From Streptomyces pseudovenezuelae (GTDB lineage: Bacteria; Actinomycetota; Actinomycetes; Streptomycetales; Streptomycetaceae), in contig NZ_JARXVH010000002.1 in the NCBI RefSeq assembly GCF_029892565.1, forward strand, positions 248,001 to 312,000: a stretch of 64,000 nt of DNA. Direction: 5' to 3'. The position numbers were made by a program, and so were the translations under genes. The notes under the pieces are model-generated. The model saw only the letters and a program-made list of their open reading frames with translations, was not told the origin of the DNA and did not search any database. How positions within the stretch are numbered: the first letter of the stretch is position 1; each line of letters starts with the position of its first letter. Positions 43,741 through 52,833 of the stretch are shown here, one piece after another.

Positions 43741-44685
43741 ATGACATCGCCGCCGGCGCTCGCCGCACCCACCCGCCGACGCGTGTACTGGCAGTCGGTT
43801 CTCGCCCTCGCGCTGCTGGTGTGCGCCACCTGTCTGGCCCTGCCGCACTGGCGCGCCGTCGTCACCGGAGCGGGTCGGCTGGCCGTCGCCGACGAGGGGT
43901 GGCTGCTGGTCGGGGCCGGCGCCGCCGCGGCGACCTGGGGGTGTGCGGCCCTCGCCCAGCAGGGCGCGGTGCGGGAGCGGCTGCCTGGAGGCCGGCTGGT
44001 GGCCGCGCAGTTCGCCGCCACCGCCGCCAACCACCTGCTGCCCGCGGGACTCGGCGCCGGCGCGGTGAACCTGCGCTTCCTCATGCGCTGCGGCCTGCCC
44101 GCCGGCCGCTCCGCCACCGCCCTGGCCGTCAAGACGTCCGCGTCCGCCGCCGTCCGCTGCGCCCTGATCGCCGTACTCGCCCTGGCCTGCCCCGGAGTCC
44201 TGCGGCTGCCGCCCGTCCCCGGCTGGCTCGTGGCCGTCGTCCCCGCCCTGGCCGCGGCGGTGGTCGTCCTGGTCGGCTGCCCGCTGTGGCCGCGCTGCCG
44301 CAAGGCCCTTACGGCGGTGATCGCGGACATCCGGGCCGTGCACGCGCAGCCGCACCGGGCCGCGGCCCTGTGGGGCGGTTCGCTGGCCTTCGCCGCGCTG
44401 CACTCCCTGGTCCTGATCGCGGTCACACAGGCCGTGGAACTGCCCCTGGCCCCGGCCCGGGTGGCGCTGCTCTATCTCGCCGCCAGCAGTGCGGCGGCGC
44501 TGCTGCCCACCCCCGGCGGGCTCGGCTCGCTCGACGCGGCCCTGGCCTTCGCGCTCACGACGACCGGGGCGCCGGTCGCCGCGGCGGCCTCCGTCGTGCT
44601 CGGCTACCGGCTGCTGACCGTGTGGCTGCCGCTGCTGCCGGGACTCGCGGTGCTCGGGGTTCTCGTCCGTCGCAAGGCGCTGTGA
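43741..44685 (+). CDS. Lysylphosphatidylglycerol-synthase/flippase-like membrane protein (UPF0104)
   Basis: A 314-residue membrane protein with eight or so spans of the UPF0104/AglD-like fold, the flippase domain shared with MprF. QFAATAANHLLPAGLGAGAV, RSATALAVKTSASAAVRCAL and LLPTPGGLGSLDAALAFALT are characteristic; the soluble aminoacyltransferase part of MprF is absent. It may translocate a lipid or glycolipid. GGGGAAG before the ATG. It is divergent from the BlaI-type gene and 72 bases upstream of the orphan proteasome gene. Confidence 0.85.
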   Translation: MTSPPALAAPTRRRVYWQSVLALALLVCATCLALPHWRAVVTGAGRLAVADEGWLLVGAGAAAATWGCAALAQQGAVRERLPGGRLVAAQFAATAANHLLPAGLGAGAVNLRFLMRCGLPAGRSATALAVKTSASAAVRCALIAVLALACPGVLRLPPVPGWLVAVVPALAAAVVVLVGCPLWPRCRKALTAVIADIRAVHAQPHRAAALWGGSLAFAALHSLVLIAVTQAVELPLAPARVALLYLAASSAAALLPTPGGLGSLDAALAFALTTTGAPVAAAASVVLGYRLLTVWLPLLPGLAVLGVLVRRKAL

Positions 44686-44757
44686 GCGGGTCCGCGTTTT
44701 GCGTCGGCCTGCTTCAGGTAGGAATTCGTCATCGGCCCGGCGCGGAGGGGGAGTTGG

Positions 44758-45612
44758 ATGACAGGCAGCGAGTCCGAAGGCCGTTTAGGGGAGGAGTTCT
44801 TCATCCCCGGGACCTCGTCCTTCGCCGAGTTCCTGGCCACGCACCGCCCCCAGCTGCTGCCCATGAGCCCGCAGCTGCCGCCCGGCGTGCGGGCCGCGCC
44901 CGGCCGGTTCCCGCACGGCACCACGGTGCTGGCCCTCGCCTACCGCGACGGCGTGATGATCGCCGGCGACCGCAGGGCCACGATGGGCAACCTCATCGCG
45001 CAGCGCGACCTGGAGAAGGTGCACCCCGCCGACGACCACACGGCCGTCGCCTTCGCCGGGACCGTCGGACTCGCCCTCGACATGATCAAGCTCTACCAGG
45101 TCGAACTCACGCACTTCGAGAAGATCGAGGGCATCCCCATGACCCTCAACGCGAAGGCGACCCGGCTCGCCGGCATGATCCGGCAGAACCTCGGCCAGGC
45201 CATGCAGGGCCTCGCCGTCGTACCGCTCCTGGTCGGCTACGACGGCTCGGCGGCCGCGGGCGGGCGGGGCCGCATCTTCAGCTTCGACGTCACCGGCGGC
45301 CCCTACGAGAAGTCCGACTTCCACGCCGAGGGCTCCGGCTCGCCGTACGCCAGGGGGGCGCTGAAGAAGCTGTTCCACCCGCAGATGTCCCGGCGCGAGG
45401 CGGCCCTGGCCGCGCTCCAGGCGCTGTACGACGCCGCGGACGACGACTCCGCGACCGGCGGCCCGGACATCAACCGGCGGATCTTCCCGCTGGTGTCGGT
45501 GATCACCGAGGGCGGCTTCGAGCGGCTGCCCGAGACGGAGACGGAGCAGCTCAGCCGCGAGATGGTCGACCAGCGGCGCAGCCGCCCGGACGGACCGAAC
45601 GCGGTGGCCTGA
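44758..45612 (+). CDS. prcB: Proteasome subunit beta paralogue (orphan PrcB)
   Basis: A 284-residue homologue of the actinobacterial 20S beta subunit. A 54-residue propeptide (SFAEFLATHRPQLLP) ends at Gly54 before Thr55 (PHGTTVLALA), the N-terminal nucleophile. Asp17 and Lys33 of the mature numbering (GDRRATMGN, LEKVHP) and the helix DDDSATGGPDINRR are kept, so catalysis is expected. In actinobacteria prcB normally sits with pup, prcA and arc; none of those is next to it here. GAGGGGG precedes the ATG. It may combine with the main PrcA or form its own ring; the symbol denotes the family only. Confidence 0.9.
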   Translation: MTGSESEGRLGEEFFIPGTSSFAEFLATHRPQLLPMSPQLPPGVRAAPGRFPHGTTVLALAYRDGVMIAGDRRATMGNLIAQRDLEKVHPADDHTAVAFAGTVGLALDMIKLYQVELTHFEKIEGIPMTLNAKATRLAGMIRQNLGQAMQGLAVVPLLVGYDGSAAAGGRGRIFSFDVTGGPYEKSDFHAEGSGSPYARGALKKLFHPQMSRREAALAALQALYDAADDDSATGGPDINRRIFPLVSVITEGGFERLPETETEQLSREMVDQRRSRPDGPNAVA

Positions 45613-45639
45613 GCAGCCCCCACTTTTCCCGCGCATGGG

Positions 45640-45660
45640 AAAGGCCTGCCTCGGCCTTTA
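45640..45660 (+). terminator. Short hairpin after the proteasome gene
   Basis: AAAGGCC and GGCCTTT (45640-45659) form a 7-bp stem with a 6-base loop 28 bases after the stop, a weak terminator directly before the Nur-box-like element. Confidence 0.45.
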
Positions 45661-45677
45661 CTGCACATGAGTTGCAA
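45661..45677. promoter_or_regulatory. Nur-box-like element upstream of the nickel permease
   Basis: CTGCAC-ATGAG-TTGCAA matches the Streptomyces Nur consensus TTGCAA-N5-TTGCAA at the TGC core of the first half and all six bases of the second, with exact N5 spacing. It lies 69 bases before the NiCoT start, which fits nickel-dependent repression by the Fur-family protein Nur. Confidence 0.5.
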
Positions 45678-45745
45678 GTACGGGAGCATGGCACAAGGCT
45701 GCCTTGTGCGGCCGTTCGTGTTCCACCGACGGAAAGACCCTCCCG

Positions 45746-46906
45746 ATGACGGCCGCCCCTGGTTCCGCTCCGCCCCTCCCCGCCCCGGCCGAGGCCAAGC
45801 GCTCGGCCTGGCACCGCGTCCGTGGCTCCATGACGCGGCAGGAGTGGATCAGGGTCGGCGGGATGGCCGCCTTCGTGCTGGCGCTGCACGTCATCGGCTG
45901 GTTCACGCTGATCGCGATCGTCGCCCCCGAGCACTACAGCATCGGCACCAAGTCCTTCGGCATCGGGATCGGCGTGACCGCGTACACGCTCGGCATGCGG
46001 CACGCCTTCGACGCCGACCACATCGCCGCGATCGACAACACGACCCGCAAGCTGATGGGCGAGGGCCAACGGCCGCTGTCGGTGGGCTTCTGGTTCTCGC
46101 TCGGCCACTCGAGCGTGGTCTTCGCGCTGGCCTTCCTGCTCTCCCTGGGCGTGAAGGCCGTAGCCGGCCCGGTCCGCGACGACAACTCGCAACTCCACGA
46201 CGTCACCGGCCTGATCGGCACGACCGTCTCCGGTGTCTTCCTCTACGTCATCGCCGCCATCAACCTCGTCATCCTGGCCGGCATCTGGAAGGTCTTCCGC
46301 CGGATGCGCTCGGGCCACTTCGACGAGGCCGCCCTCGAAGAGCAGCTGAACAACCGCGGGTTCATGAACCGGCTGCTCGGCCGCGTGATGAAGTCGATCA
46401 CCAAGCCGTGGCAGATGTACCCGCTGGGCCTGCTGTTCGGCCTCGGCTTCGACACCGCCACCGAGATCGCCCTGCTCGTGCTGGCCGGCTCGGGCGCCGC
46501 CTCCGGACTGCCCTGGTACGCGATCCTGTGCCTGCCGGTGCTGTTCGCGGCCGGCATGTCGCTGCTCGACACCATCGACGGCTCGTTCATGAACTTCGCC
46601 TACGACTGGGCCTTCTCCAAACCGGTCCGCAAGGTCTACTACAACCTCACCATCACCGGCCTCTCGGTCGCCGTAGCCCTCGTCATCGGTACCGTCGAAC
46701 TCCTCGGCCTGCTCGCCGAGAAGCTCGATCTGCACGGCTTCTTCTGGGACTGGGTCGCCGGCCTCGACCTGAACATCATCGGCTTCGTGATCGTCGGCCT
46801 GTTCTTCGCCACCTGGGTCCTCGCCCTGCTGGTGTGGAAGTTCGGCCGCATCGAGGAGAAGTGGTCCGCGGGTCTGGCCAGGCCCGCGGAGCAGTCCGCC
46901 GAGTAG
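45746..46906 (+). CDS. HoxN/HupN/NixA-family nickel/cobalt transporter (NiCoT)
   Basis: A 386-residue secondary transporter with eight spans. The signature RHAFDADHIAAIDNTTRK (85-102, helix II) binds the metal, with GHSSVVFALAF, LGFDTATE and DGSFMNFAYDWA as the other family motifs. It takes up Ni2+ and/or Co2+ across the cytoplasmic membrane. The ATG at 45746 was chosen over 45704 because it starts the conserved part. The Nur-box-like element upstream favours nickel. Confidence 0.93.
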   Translation: MTAAPGSAPPLPAPAEAKRSAWHRVRGSMTRQEWIRVGGMAAFVLALHVIGWFTLIAIVAPEHYSIGTKSFGIGIGVTAYTLGMRHAFDADHIAAIDNTTRKLMGEGQRPLSVGFWFSLGHSSVVFALAFLLSLGVKAVAGPVRDDNSQLHDVTGLIGTTVSGVFLYVIAAINLVILAGIWKVFRRMRSGHFDEAALEEQLNNRGFMNRLLGRVMKSITKPWQMYPLGLLFGLGFDTATEIALLVLAGSGAASGLPWYAILCLPVLFAAGMSLLDTIDGSFMNFAYDWAFSKPVRKVYYNLTITGLSVAVALVIGTVELLGLLAEKLDLHGFFWDWVAGLDLNIIGFVIVGLFFATWVLALLVWKFGRIEEKWSAGLARPAEQSAE

Positions 46907-46928
46907 CGAGACCTTCGGCTACCCCGGC

Positions 46929-47891
46929 TCACGAGCGCAGTCGCAGCTCCTTGCGCCACTTGACGAGCTGGTGCTCCGGATCTCCCGTGTAGGACCAGGG
47001 AGTTCGGGTCGCCCGCGGCCCCCCCATGCGCAGCAGCGCGACGGCGATGTCCTCGATGCCGGCGTTGCAGGCGCCGTGTGCCAGGTAGTTGAGGTCGCGC
47101 AGCTCGCCGGGCTCGATGTCCTCGTCCTCCTGGCGGCCCATGATCCAGCGCTGCCAGGTGCGGCGTACGTCGTTCACCGCGCCGTCGTTGTCCCAGTGCT
47201 GCCCCAGGCCCACCGAGGCCCGGTTGCCCTGGGCCGTGTCGAGGGCGTAGCGGTACTCCTCCACGCGCGCGTACTGCACCAGCACCGGCAGACCGCAGCC
47301 CGGCGGTGCCACTCCGGCCGCGTCGCGGGCGAAGTCGTACATGAGGCCGTGCGTGCCGTGCCAGCGGGCCGAGTAGTAGTGGAGTATCTGCAGGTGGCCC
47401 TCGACGCTGTACGGGTCGCGCTGGTGCAACTCGTCCCACCAGCGCGCCAGTTCCTGCCGGCGGACCCCCGCCGAGTAGAGCCGGGACACGGAGATGAGGG
47501 AGATCCACGGCGTCGGATCGTCCAGGTACGCCTCGGCCGCCTGGAGACACGCCGTCACCGCCGCGTCGACGCGGTCCTGGTCGATCGGCACGCCCCGCCC
47601 GGCGGTGATGGCCAGGTTGAACGCCCGGGCGGTCTCCGTCGCGGCCCGCAGCAACAGGGCGTCCGCGCTGTACGGTTCGGCGGCCAGCCAGGACTCCGCC
47701 GTCGAACTGCCCGTGCAGGCCTGCGCGAGCGTCCGCACCCGGTGGCCCCGGGCGAGCCAGTCCGCGCCGGTGACGCGCATCAGGTCCCGCACGCCCTGCC
47801 AGCGGCCGATGACGATGTCGTGGCGGGCGGAACTGAGGGACGTGTCCCCGCAGTCGGGATCGAAGTCGGGGGCGAATCGGTTTCGCGCCAT
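46929..47891 (-). CDS. Conserved hypothetical protein, TPR-like helical
   Basis: A 320-residue soluble, almost entirely helical protein. Repeating segments such as AAVTACLQAAEAYLDDPTPW, ISLISVSRLYSAG and WWDELHQRDPYSVEGHLQIL resemble tetratricopeptide-like repeats common in Streptomyces hypotheticals. No catalytic motif. It starts 11 bases after the permease stop upstream (47903), so it is cotranscribed with the APC permease, and ends convergently with the nickel permease. Confidence 0.75.
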   Translation of the reverse strand: MARNRFAPDFDPDCGDTSLSSARHDIVIGRWQGVRDLMRVTGADWLARGHRVRTLAQACTGSSTAESWLAAEPYSADALLLRAATETARAFNLAITAGRGVPIDQDRVDAAVTACLQAAEAYLDDPTPWISLISVSRLYSAGVRRQELARWWDELHQRDPYSVEGHLQILHYYSARWHGTHGLMYDFARDAAGVAPPGCGLPVLVQYARVEEYRYALDTAQGNRASVGLGQHWDNDGAVNDVRRTWQRWIMGRQEDEDIEPGELRDLNYLAHGACNAGIEDIAVALLRMGGPRATRTPWSYTGDPEHQLVKWRKELRLRS

Positions 47892-47902
47892 CGGGGTTCT
47901 CC

Positions 47903-49375
47903 TCAGAAGTCCGTGGAGAGACCCTCGTGGACACGGGTGCCCAACGGGGCGGTGCCGACGGGCACGTACTCGGCCTCGATGGTGTGTGTGGCGTCGAGCC
48001 GGGCGGGCCGGTAGTAGTCGCTGCCCTGTCTCCAGTACCAGAGCATCGGAACCAGGCCGACGGCCAGGCCGCCGATGCCGATCGCGACGGCCGCGGTGTC
48101 CAGCTCGCCCAGCGACTCGAAGAAGATCCAGAACATGAACAGGGCGCCGAACAGCGGCCACACCCCGCCGAGTACGAAGTCGCCCGCCGATCTCAGCAGC
48201 GTCTTGCGGTAGGCGACGACCGCCGCGAGCCCGGCGAGACCGTAGTAGACGGCGATCTGCAGACCGATCGCCGAGATCGCGTCGGAGAGGATGTCACCCA
48301 CCGAGCCGAGGGCGTTGGCGGCGATGAACATCGCGAGCGCCACCCCACCGACCACGGCGATGGCCACCCACGGGGTGTTCCACCGGGGGTGCACCCGGCC
48401 CAGGGCGGACGGCATCGTGCGGTCGCGGCCCATCGCGAACAGCGAGCGCGTGACCTGGATGAGCGTCGTCTCCAGCGTGGCGATGGTCGACAGCATCACG
48501 GCCACGACGAGCAGCTTGCCGCCGACGCCCGGCCAGACCTCCTGGCCGAGCACGCCCAGCACGTTCGCGTCGTTGTCGTCGATCTGCTTCGAGGACAGGA
48601 TGACGTTCACCGCGATGGTGAACACCTCGAACAGCAGGAAGACGATGCCCAGCCCGATCAGCCCCGCGAGTCCCGTCGTACGACGGCTGTTACGGGTCTC
48701 CTCGCTGAGGTTGCTGGTGACGTCCCAGCCCCAGTAGTAGAAGGCGGCGACCAGCGCGCCCGAGGCGAAGCCGGCCATTCCGTCGAAGTGGCCGAACCCG
48801 AGCCAGGACCAGTCGAAGGCGCGGGCGTTGCCGGTGTGGAAGAGGGCGAGTACGGCGAACAGCGCCAGTACGGCGAGTTCGACACCGGACATGGCCAACT
48901 GCGCGCGGACGGTGAGGCGGGCGCCGCCCAGCACCACCAGCAGCATGGCGACGAACCAGGCCGCCCCGACCACCGTGGACAGCGCGGTGTCGTCGGCGAG
49001 CCCCTGGTCGAACAGGGCGAGCGTCATCGAACCGGCGGGCAGTGAACCGGCCACCATGAAGATGGTCGCCGAGACGACCAGCGCCCAGCCGCTGATGAAA
49101 CCGAGAAAGGGGTGCAGCGTGCGTCCCACCCAGGAGTAACTGGCCCCCGCGTTCACGTCGATACGGCTGAGATAGCTGAACGCCAGGGCGATGCCCATCA
49201 TCGGTAAGGCGCAGTACAGCAGCGCGGCCGGACTGGCCAGACCGACCGCGCCGACGAGAACCGCGGTGGTCGCGGCGACGGAGTACGCCGGAGCGCTGCC
49301 CGCGATGGCCATCACCACGGTGTCGAACGTACCGAGGGCATTGGGCTGAAGCCCTCTGCCCCTGTTGTTGTTCAT
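47903..49375 (-). CDS. APC superfamily amino acid/polyamine permease
   Basis: A 490-residue permease with 12 predicted spans. GTFDTVVMAIAGSAPAYSVA in span 1 and SYLSRIDVNAGASYSWVGRT are typical of amino acid-polyamine-organocation transporters of the GABA/putrescine-like subgroups. The ATG at 49375 follows GAAAGCAGCG. A hypothetical gene begins 11 bases after its stop. Substrate not decidable. Confidence 0.9.
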   Translation of the reverse strand: MNNNRGRGLQPNALGTFDTVVMAIAGSAPAYSVAATTAVLVGAVGLASPAALLYCALPMMGIALAFSYLSRIDVNAGASYSWVGRTLHPFLGFISGWALVVSATIFMVAGSLPAGSMTLALFDQGLADDTALSTVVGAAWFVAMLLVVLGGARLTVRAQLAMSGVELAVLALFAVLALFHTGNARAFDWSWLGFGHFDGMAGFASGALVAAFYYWGWDVTSNLSEETRNSRRTTGLAGLIGLGIVFLLFEVFTIAVNVILSSKQIDDNDANVLGVLGQEVWPGVGGKLLVVAVMLSTIATLETTLIQVTRSLFAMGRDRTMPSALGRVHPRWNTPWVAIAVVGGVALAMFIAANALGSVGDILSDAISAIGLQIAVYYGLAGLAAVVAYRKTLLRSAGDFVLGGVWPLFGALFMFWIFFESLGELDTAAVAIGIGGLAVGLVPMLWYWRQGSDYYRPARLDATHTIEAEYVPVGTAPLGTRVHEGLSTDF

Positions 49376-49674
49376 CGTTGCGCTGCTTTCCGTCTTGCAC
49401 GACGCGAGGTCGACCGGCCCCGACGGCGTAGCGGAGGTGGGGGGTGAAACCGCCCCGTACCGGCGAGGGTTGGCCTCGGGGCAGGGGCGGTGAAGTGGGG
49501 TGGCGGATACCGCTCGGCGGTTGCGTCGCAGGGTGGTCACACCGTGTGTGCGAGCGATGATAGCCCTACGCGTCGGGCGTTCAGGATCGACCGAGCGGTA
49601 ACCGGGCGCAGCGCGGAAAAGCAACGCGGGTAGATGCGCGGGGGCGGACCGAAGACGGCCTGCCCCCGGGCGCG
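49376..49674. other. Gene-free region upstream of the APC permease
   Basis: About 300 bases between permease start and sthA stop. On the minus strand, TAGGGCTATCATCG could hold a -10. I saw no convincing riboswitch fold, large dyad or small gene. Confidence 0.4.
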
Positions 49675-51078
49675 TCAGTCGCCGATGTGATCGATCTGCC
49701 GGAGTTTGTTCGTCGCGTCGAGGGCCGCGACCTTGTAGGACTCCGCCAGCGTCGGGTAGTTGAAGACCGCGTCGACCAGGTAGTCGACCGTGCCGCCGCA
49801 GCCCATCACGGCCTGGCCGATGTGGATCAGCTCGGTGGCGCCGGTGCCGAAGCAGTGCACCCCGAGCAGGGTGCGGTCCACGGGGGAGACGAGCAGCTTC
49901 AGCATGCCGTGCGAGTCGCCGATGATCTGGCCGCGGGCCAGTTCGCGGTAGCGGGAGATGCCGACCTCGAACGGCACGCACTCGTCGGTGAGTTGGTCTT
50001 CGGTACGGCCCACGAAGCTGATCTCGGGGATGGTGTAGATGCCGATCGGCTGGAGGTTCTGCATCTGCCCGACCGGTTCCGAGCAGGCGTGGTAGGCCGC
50101 CGCCCGGCCCTGTTCCATCGACGTGGCGGCCAGCGCGGGGAAGCCGATGACGTCGCCGACGGCGTAGATGTGCGGCACCTCGGTGCGGTAGTGCTCGTCG
50201 ACGGTGATCCGGCCGCGCTTGTCCGCGGACAGGCCCGCCTTGACCAGGTCGAGGTCGTCGGTGAGACCCTGCCGGCCCGCCGAGTACATCACCGTGTCGG
50301 CCGGGATCCTCTTGCCGCTCTCCAGGACGGTCAGCGTGCCCCGCGCATGCCGCTCCACGGCGGCGACGGTCTCGCCGAACCGGAAGGTCACGGCGAGGTC
50401 CCGCAGGTGGTACTTGAGCGACTCGATGACCTCGACGTCGCACATGTCGAGCATCCCGGCGCGCTTCTCGACCACCGTCACCTTGCTGCCGAGCGCCGCG
50501 AACATCGAGGCGTACTCCATGCCGATCACACCGGCACCGACGATGACCATGGAGCGCGGGACGCGTTCCACGGCCAGGACGTTGTCGGAGTCCATGATGG
50601 TGCGCCCGTCGAACTCGACGCTGTCCGGGCGGGCCGGCCGGGTGCCGGTGGCGATCACGATGTTGTCCGCGCTCAACAGCCGTTCCTGGCCGTTGATTTC
50701 GCTCAGGGCGACGGTGTGGGGGTCGACGAAGTGGCCGGTGCCGGCGTAGAGCGCCACGTGGTTGCGGGAGAGCTGGTTGCGGATGACCTCGACCTCGCGG
50801 CTGACCACGTGCTGGGTGCGCGTGGTGAGGTCGGCGATGGTGATGTCCTCCTTGAGCCGGTAGTTCTGCCCGTAGAGGTCGCGCTGGGTGAGACCGGTCA
50901 GGTACAGCACCGCCTCGCGCAGGGTCTTGGAGGGAATCGTGCCGGTGTGGATGGAGACCCCGCCGACCATGTCGGGGCGATCGATGACGGCGACCCGGCG
51001 GCCGAGCTTGGCCGCGGCGATGGCGGCCTTCTGGCCACCCGGTCCTGATCCGATGACGAGCATGTCGAAGTCGCGCAC
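49675..51078 (-). CDS. sthA: Si-specific (soluble) NAD(P)+ transhydrogenase
   Basis: A 467-residue FAD pyridine nucleotide disulfide oxidoreductase-like protein that interconverts NADH and [22 protein letters not shown] gives FAD binding at residues 10-26; the family's redox disulfide is missing ([14 protein letters not shown] at 39-52), as expected for SthA, which has no cysteine pair there. [10 protein letters not shown] binds the nicotinamide cofactor and [11 protein letters not shown] the FAD end. The C-terminal [10 protein letters not shown] is conserved in the family. GGTAGGTGC precedes the ATG. Divergent from the molybdopterin gene at 51277. Confidence 0.92.
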   Translation of the reverse strand: MRDFDMLVIGSGPGGQKAAIAAAKLGRRVAVIDRPDMVGGVSIHTGTIPSKTLREAVLYLTGLTQRDLYGQNYRLKEDITIADLTTRTQHVVSREVEVIRNQLSRNHVALYAGTGHFVDPHTVALSEINGQERLLSADNIVIATGTRPARPDSVEFDGRTIMDSDNVLAVERVPRSMVIVGAGVIGMEYASMFAALGSKVTVVEKRAGMLDMCDVEVIESLKYHLRDLAVTFRFGETVAAVERHARGTLTVLESGKRIPADTVMYSAGRQGLTDDLDLVKAGLSADKRGRITVDEHYRTEVPHIYAVGDVIGFPALAATSMEQGRAAAYHACSEPVGQMQNLQPIGIYTIPEISFVGRTEDQLTDECVPFEVGISRYRELARGQIIGDSHGMLKLLVSPVDRTLLGVHCFGTGATELIHIGQAVMGCGGTVDYLVDAVFNYPTLAESYKVAALDATNKLRQIDHIGD

Positions 51079-51182
51079 CTACCCGAGTCTGTCAGTCCGA
51101 AGGCCCTCTTCGAAAGGGTGGACGGACAGTGGCCCGGTCCGGAGACCGTCCGAAGTCCCCGAAAGCGACGAGAGGTTCCCGC

Positions 51183-51222
51183 CCACGACAGCCCCACGAC
51201 AGCCCCACGACAGCCCCATGAC
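51183..51222. repeat. 11-base tandem repeat, three and a half copies
   Basis: CCACGACAGCC is repeated three times in a row (51183-51215) and then partially (CCATGAC). It lies in the divergent promoter region between sthA and the molybdopterin gene and is a probable replication-slippage site. Confidence 0.7.
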
Positions 51223-51276
51223 CGTTCCTTCGTCCACGACCGGCTCCACAGGGCGACAAGGGGTGATAATGCGGAC

Positions 51277-52440
51277 ATGGGCCATCGACTCGTCGACGCG
51301 AGCGCACCCGCCCGGCTGGCCGCCCCCGACGAGGGCATCGGCCGGGACGAACTGGCGCTCGCCACCCGCAACCACGGTCTGCCGCTGGAGGCGCTGCGCT
51401 ACGACGTCACCCCGCCGGGCCTGCACTACGTACTGACCCACTACGACATCCCCTACGTCGCCGAGGACCAGCCCTGGCACCTGATCGTCGGGGGCCGCGT
51501 CCGCCGTCCGCTGGAGCTGGACCTGGCCGCTCTGCGTGCCTTCCCCGAGGTCACCACGCGCGTGACACTGGAGTGCGCGGGCAACGGCCGGGCCCTGCTG
51601 ACGCCCCGCCCGGTCAGCCAGCCCTGGCTCGTCGAGGCGGTCGGCACCGCCGAGTGGACGGGCGTGCCGCTCAGGCTGCTGCTGGCCGAGGCCGGCGTGG
51701 AACCCGACGCCGTCGACGTCGTGTTCACCGGCGCGGACCACGGCGTGGAGCGCGGGGTCGAACAGGACTACCAGCGGTCCCTGCCGGTCGACGTCGCCAC
51801 CGGCACCGAGCCTGAGGTGCTGGTCGCGTACGCGATGAACGGCGGACCGCTGCCCCCGCAGCACGGTCACCCGCTGCGGCTGATCGTGCCCGGCTGGTAC
51901 GGCATGGCCCATGTGAAGTGGCTGCGCGAAGTCGCCGTCACCGACGTGCCGTTCACCGGATTCCAGCAGACGGTCGCCTACCGGCTGCGCCAAGATGCCG
52001 GCGACGAGGGCGAGCCGGTCACCCGGATCGACCCCCGCGCGCTGTTGGTCCCGCCGGGGTTCCCGGACTTCATGTCGCGGGCCCGGGTGGTGCGTCCGGG
52101 GCAGGTGCCGTTGGAGGGCCGCGCCTGGTCGGGGCGGGCACCGGTGACCGGCGTCGAGGTCAGCACGGACGCCGGACACACCTGGCGGCGGGCCGAGTTG
52201 GAGCCCGCCGACGGGCGGCGCTGGGCCTGGCGGCGCTGGCACCTCACCTGGGACGCGAGCCCCGGCGAGCATGTGCTGAGCGCGCGGGCGACCGACTCCG
52301 AAGGCCACACCCAGCCGCTGGACCAGCCCTGGAACCGCGGCGGCTTCGCCGTCAACCTCGTCCAGCGCGTACCGGTGCTGTGTCTGGAGGGCGACGGGAC
52401 CGACCCGGCCGGACAACCGGCGTACGCCTCACGGCAGTAG
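51277..52440 (+). CDS. Sulfite-oxidase-type molybdopterin-dependent oxidoreductase
   Basis: A 387-residue enzyme of the sulfite oxidase fold. The molybdenum ligand is Cys100 in TLECAGNGRALL; DHGVERGVEQDYQRSLP and HGHPLRLIVPGWYGMAHVKW are the cofactor pocket motifs, and the C-terminal ~110 residues form the Mo-co dimerisation domain (SWSGRAPVTGVEVSTDAGHT). There is no Tat or Sec signal, so it acts in the cytoplasm. No haem domain is attached, hence a separate electron partner or a different substrate from animal sulfite oxidase. Confidence 0.92.
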   Translation: MGHRLVDASAPARLAAPDEGIGRDELALATRNHGLPLEALRYDVTPPGLHYVLTHYDIPYVAEDQPWHLIVGGRVRRPLELDLAALRAFPEVTTRVTLECAGNGRALLTPRPVSQPWLVEAVGTAEWTGVPLRLLLAEAGVEPDAVDVVFTGADHGVERGVEQDYQRSLPVDVATGTEPEVLVAYAMNGGPLPPQHGHPLRLIVPGWYGMAHVKWLREVAVTDVPFTGFQQTVAYRLRQDAGDEGEPVTRIDPRALLVPPGFPDFMSRARVVRPGQVPLEGRAWSGRAPVTGVEVSTDAGHTWRRAELEPADGRRWAWRRWHLTWDASPGEHVLSARATDSEGHTQPLDQPWNRGGFAVNLVQRVPVLCLEGDGTDPAGQPAYASRQ

Positions 52441-52635
52441 CTTCTCCAGGGCCGACGGGCCCTCAGCCGCCAGCTTCTGCCGGGCCCATTCGAGGGTGTG
52501 CGGGGTGAGGTCCTTGCCGGCGGCGAGAACGAGGTCCTCCGGCGACACCTCGGTGCCGGTGCGGGTGTGCAACTGGTCGTCCGGGGTGACGCGGTCCTCG
52601 GACGACTCGGACGGGTCGGGCTGTGACGTCGACAT
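52429..52635 (-). CDS. Small conserved hypothetical protein (68 aa)
   Basis: A 68-residue acidic protein, beginning MSTSQPDPSESSEDRVTPDD and containing VSPEDLVLAAGKDLTPHTLE, then WARQKLAAEGPSALEKLLP. GAGGAG lies eight bases upstream of the ATG. It overlaps the 3' end of the molybdopterin gene by 12 bases on the opposite strand. The C-terminal pattern recurs in Streptomyces proteins, so it is probably real; no function known. Confidence 0.7.
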   Translation of the reverse strand: MSTSQPDPSESSEDRVTPDDQLHTRTGTEVSPEDLVLAAGKDLTPHTLEWARQKLAAEGPSALEKLLP

Positions 52636-52833
52636 GGTGTGTGCTCCTCGGCGATCCGGATCGCGGCTTCGGCCCCGGTGCTGTCCCATCGGGTCCGCTC
52701 TCACCATTCAACGCCATGGCGCGCCCTGCATCCCGAGCCCCGGGAGAGGCACCCGGCCCGGGATGCCGCCGCGACCGGGCGGGCGTCTAATTGATGATGA
52801 CGAGCGGATCGGCCGACAGGGAAGACCGAGGCC

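Noticed and set aside
49376..49674. Riboswitch (e.g. guanidine type) upstream of the APC permease
   Set aside because: No conserved aptamer motif visible; only ordinary GC-rich stems.
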